Source: Candidatus Flexicrinis proximus
GTDB lineage: Bacteria; Chloroflexota; Anaerolineae; Aggregatilineales; Phototrophicaceae
DNA length: 64,000 nt
Assembly (NCBI GenBank): GCA_016712885.1
Contig: JADJQF010000018.1
Span: 62,001-126,000 of the forward strand
Direction: 5' to 3'
In this document: one piece after another, positions 61,502 through 64,000 of the stretch
How the letters are laid out: each line of letters begins with the position of its first letter
Position numbering within the stretch: the stretch's first letter is position 1
Made by a program: the position numbers and the translations under genes
Notes under the pieces: model-generated
Told to the model about the DNA's origin: nothing
Database searches by the model: none
The model's input: the letters and a program-made list of their open reading frames with translations, nothing else

Positions 61502-64000
61502 TCACTTTGCCGGGATGATCCGCAGCGTCACGATCTGATACGGCTTGATGTCGAAACTGACCCTGCGTCCTTCGGAAACCGCTGGCTCGGGTTGTTCTTC
61601 CAGCAGATTAACGATAAAGGCCTCAGCCACGTCGAAACCGATATTCAGGACAGCCTTACCGCGGGAGCGCTCGTTTTCGTACAGGCGGACGATCAGCCCG
61701 TTTCCGTCCTCCGCCTGTTTGATCGTTTCGATGATGACGTTAGCAGGAGTCACCGTGGCGAGCGGTTCCGCGGCCGCGGCGATAGCCGCGCGGCTTCCGC
61801 CCACACGCTGCACGATCAGCGGGTCGTTGAGGTCATAGGCGGCCGCCACGACTCCGCTGTTTCGCCAGTCCCCCTGGTGCGGATACAGACTGTAGCAGAA
61901 GCGGTGTAGCCCCTGATCGGCGTGAGGGTCGGGCATCGTCGCGCTCTTCAGCAGCGACAGGCGGATGACATTGTCGTGGACGTCGTGGCCATACTTGCAG
62001 TCGTTGAGCAGCGCGACGCCGTAATTCCCCTCGCTCAGATCGACCCACTTGTGGGCGCAGGTCTCGAACCGGGCAAGATCCCACGAGGTGTTGCTGTGCG
62101 TTGGGCGCTGGACGTTGCCCCACTGCACGTCGAACGTCGCCACCGGACTGAGAACGCCGACCGGGAAGGCGGCTTTGACCAGGATGTGCTGCTCGTGCCA
62201 GTCGATTTCGGTGTCGAAGTCGATCCGGCGGCTCCCGGCAGACAGATAAACCGTCTGCCGGATACTGCTGCTGCGGTAGGTCCGTTCGATCTCGACGGCC
62301 GCCCGAATCGGTCCCGTTTCTATGACCGTGATGCGCTGTAGGCCGCCGATCTTCTCCGTGCGGTCTTCGTAGAAGATGTCGATGTCCCAGGCGTCGTAGT
62401 TCATCGGCCGGTCTTCGAAGGCCAGCAGCGCATTCCCGATCGCGCCCGGCGCGAGGACATCACGTTGCTCCGCCTTGTCGAACACGCGTGAGACATCGCC
62501 CTCTGCGTTGAGTTCGACGCGGAGGAATTCGTTTTCGAGGGTGATCAGACCGCCGTTTTGCGTCACGCTCACTCTGGCGGCAGTGGGTACATCCTGCCCG
62601 CCGGCGACCGTCACCGCGTTCAGCGTATAAGGCGCCGTGAAGATGCCGACCAGCGTGCCGCCGCGGACGTCCTGCGTCGCCAGAACCTGTCCGTCTGCAA
62701 GCCGCAGCCCCGACTCCGGCGCGAGTTTTTCCGGCCACAGACCGGTACGCCAGCCGCCGAAGGCGGTCGGGTTGACGATCATCAGCGCCGATTCCGCCGG
62801 CAGGGTATGCGCCAGCGCCGCAATTGCTTCGTCGCGCACCTTCTCGCCGATCTGACGGACGGCAGCGTAATCGCGCGCGCTGTCAACATATACCTGCTCG
62901 ATGGACGATCCCGGCAGGATGTCGTGGAACTGGTTCAGGCACACCAGCTCCCAGGCTTTCTGCAGGTCGTCGTGCGGATAGGCATGACCTGTCCTGAGCG
63001 CGGCATACGCAGCCAAGAACTCGGCGTCGTGCAGCAGAAACTCGCTCTTGCGGTTGTTGCGCTTGGTGCGCGCCTGGCTGGTATACGTGCCGCGGTGGTA
63101 TTCCAGATAGAACTCGCCGTTCCACACCGGCAGCTCGGCGGAGACTTCTGCCTCAACTCGCGCCATGTACTCAGCGATTGTCCCGGCGCGAACGCGCGGC
63201 GCACCCGCGTGATTTGAAAAGCGGTCCAGATTTTCCAGCATCTCACGGGTCGGACCGCCGCCACCATCTCCATAGCCGTAGGCGGTGATCAACTCGTTAT
63301 AGGTCTCTTTCTGGCGGAAATTCTCCCAGGTGCCGAAGATTTCCGGCGCGTCCATCTTCCCGTTGTAGGTGGTCGAGTAGGGCAGATATTCGTTGCCCTC
63401 GGTCGTCGTGAGAAAGTGTGTCAGCACGCGCGTCCCGTCCAACCCCTGCCACCACAAGAGCTGGTGCGGCATCTGGTTATACTGGTTCCAGCTCATCTTG
63501 TGGGTGATGAAATACTTCATCCCGGCCAGTTTGATGAGCTGTGGCAGCGCCCAACTGTAGCCGAAGGTGTCCGGCAGCCACAGCACGGGGGTATCCACGG
63601 GACCGAAATGCTTACGGAAGTAGCCGCGGCCGAGCAGGAACTGCCGCGCAAGCGATTCGGCGCCGATGGCGTTGCAGTCCGGCTCGACCCAGGTACCGCC
63701 CATGGCTTCCCAGCGTCCTTCGGCCACCCGCGCCTTGATCTGCTCGAAAATCTCCGGGTAATGCTGTTCGGTGTAGGCGTAAAGCTGCGCCTGCGATTGG
63801 GAAAACCGGTAGTCCGGGAAGTCCTCCATCAGCCGCAGAACGTTGCTAAAGGTGCGGCCAGCTTTGCGTACGGTCTGGTCAAGCGTCCACAGCCAGGCAA
63901 CGTCGATATGTGCGTGCCCGACGCCGATGATGTCTACATCCATCGGTGCGCCCGCCAGCTCGATGCCCCGGATCAGTGCGTCCAGCGCGGCCGGCACGCT
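61502..64000 (-). CDS. Alpha-mannosidase, glycoside hydrolase family 38, N-terminus off window
   Basis: This enzyme removes alpha-linked mannose. The visible 832 codons start inside the gene; roughly 200 N-terminal residues lie beyond position 64000, judging from family length. The catalytic domain begins DIIGVGHAHIDVAWLW, where His and Asp bind Zn. The nucleophile Asp is in VLWLPDTFGYSWALPQL. The mid-domain includes HKMSWNQYNQMPHQLLWWQGLDG and the C-terminal sandwich begins near VSVTQNGGLITLENEFLRVEL. No second catalytic loss is seen. It complements the beta-mannosidase at 3813-6284 in mannose release. Confidence 0.95.
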   Translation of the reverse strand, partial: SVPAALDALIRGIELAGAPMDVDIIGVGHAHIDVAWLWTLDQTVRKAGRTFSNVLRLMEDFPDYRFSQSQAQLYAYTEQHYPEIFEQIKARVAEGRWEAMGGTWVEPDCNAIGAESLARQFLLGRGYFRKHFGPVDTPVLWLPDTFGYSWALPQLIKLAGMKYFITHKMSWNQYNQMPHQLLWWQGLDGTRVLTHFLTTTEGNEYLPYSTTYNGKMDAPEIFGTWENFRQKETYNELITAYGYGDGGGGPTREMLENLDRFSNHAGAPRVRAGTIAEYMARVEAEVSAELPVWNGEFYLEYHRGTYTSQARTKRNNRKSEFLLHDAEFLAAYAALRTGHAYPHDDLQKAWELVCLNQFHDILPGSSIEQVYVDSARDYAAVRQIGEKVRDEAIAALAHTLPAESALMIVNPTAFGGWRTGLWPEKLAPESGLRLADGQVLATQDVRGGTLVGIFTAPYTLNAVTVAGGQDVPTAARVSVTQNGGLITLENEFLRVELNAEGDVSRVFDKAEQRDVLAPGAIGNALLAFEDRPMNYDAWDIDIFYEDRTEKIGGLQRITVIETGPIRAAVEIERTYRSSSIRQTVYLSAGSRRIDFDTEIDWHEQHILVKAAFPVGVLSPVATFDVQWGNVQRPTHSNTSWDLARFETCAHKWVDLSEGNYGVALLNDCKYGHDVHDNVIRLSLLKSATMPDPHADQGLHRFCYSLYPHQGDWRNSGVVAAAYDLNDPLIVQRVGGSRAAIAAAAEPLATVTPANVIIETIKQAEDGNGLIVRLYENERSRGKAVLNIGFDVAEAFIVNLLEEQPEPAVSEGRRVSFDIKPYQIVTLRIIPAK

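Overview
This 64-kb, GC-rich window reads as ordinary chromosome of a free-living bacterium, most likely a member of the Chloroflexota (Anaerolineae-like). The inference rests on FAS1-domain, thrombospondin-type-3 and subtilase secreted proteins with Sec signals, a YwiC-like membrane protein, a SpoVS-like protein, many TPR proteins, a CcrM-type methyltransferase and arrays of intergenic hairpin repeats. No marker gene (16S, ribosomal protein) is present, so the placement stays provisional. No phage, plasmid, insertion sequence or CRISPR array was seen.

Positions 1-18,125 lie on the minus strand and form a carbohydrate region, listed here in transcription order. Two alpha/beta hydrolases come first (17,382-18,125 and 16,279-17,268), followed by a hairpin, then a LacI-type regulator, a sugar-binding lipoprotein-like protein, two CUT1-type permeases, a 1,513-residue two-headed secreted glycosidase, a GH2 beta-mannosidase, a ThuA-like protein, a Gfo/Idh/MocA dehydrogenase and a secreted subtilase that runs off the left edge. 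A GH38 alpha-mannosidase enters from the right edge (61,502-64,000). Together these suggest extracellular cutting of a mannose-containing polymer or glycan, uptake of oligosaccharides and intracellular trimming. No transporter ATPase gene is present, as is common where one ATPase is shared among CUT1 systems.

Positions 18,200-38,700 are mixed housekeeping and signalling: a nucleotidyltransferase-like protein, a repeat-bearing secreted protein, xanthine phosphoribosyltransferase, a membrane histidine kinase followed by three single-domain receivers, a methyltransferase, an ArsR-like regulator, DUF2461, a TlpA-like thioredoxin, two DinB-fold proteins, a CcrM-type DNA methyltransferase with a promoter implying a leaderless mRNA, a UbiA prenyltransferase, hydrolase and kinase genes, a TIR-like/TPR protein lacking the expected catalytic Glu, a phosphoesterase and a two-domain FAS1 protein.

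Positions 38,700-54,300 hold a DM13-like protein, the succinyl-CoA ligase pair sucC-sucD, a TPR protein, a 1,975-residue secreted protein whose subtilase domain has lost catalytic His and Ser, a MerR/TipAS regulator with a textbook 19-bp-spacer promoter, and an operon of three paralogous membrane-anchored TPR proteins. The rest contains tRNA-Ser(GGA), a truncated gene next to it, tandem SOS-box-like sites, a 1-phosphofructokinase-type sugar kinase, SpoVS-like and YwiC-like proteins, an M20 amidohydrolase, a calcium-binding TSP3 repeat protein and the GH38 gene.

Two dispersed intergenic repeat families recur: arrays of short GC hairpins, often bordered by the decamer TTATCCATAA, and longer inverted repeats with GAAGTGA-type ends.
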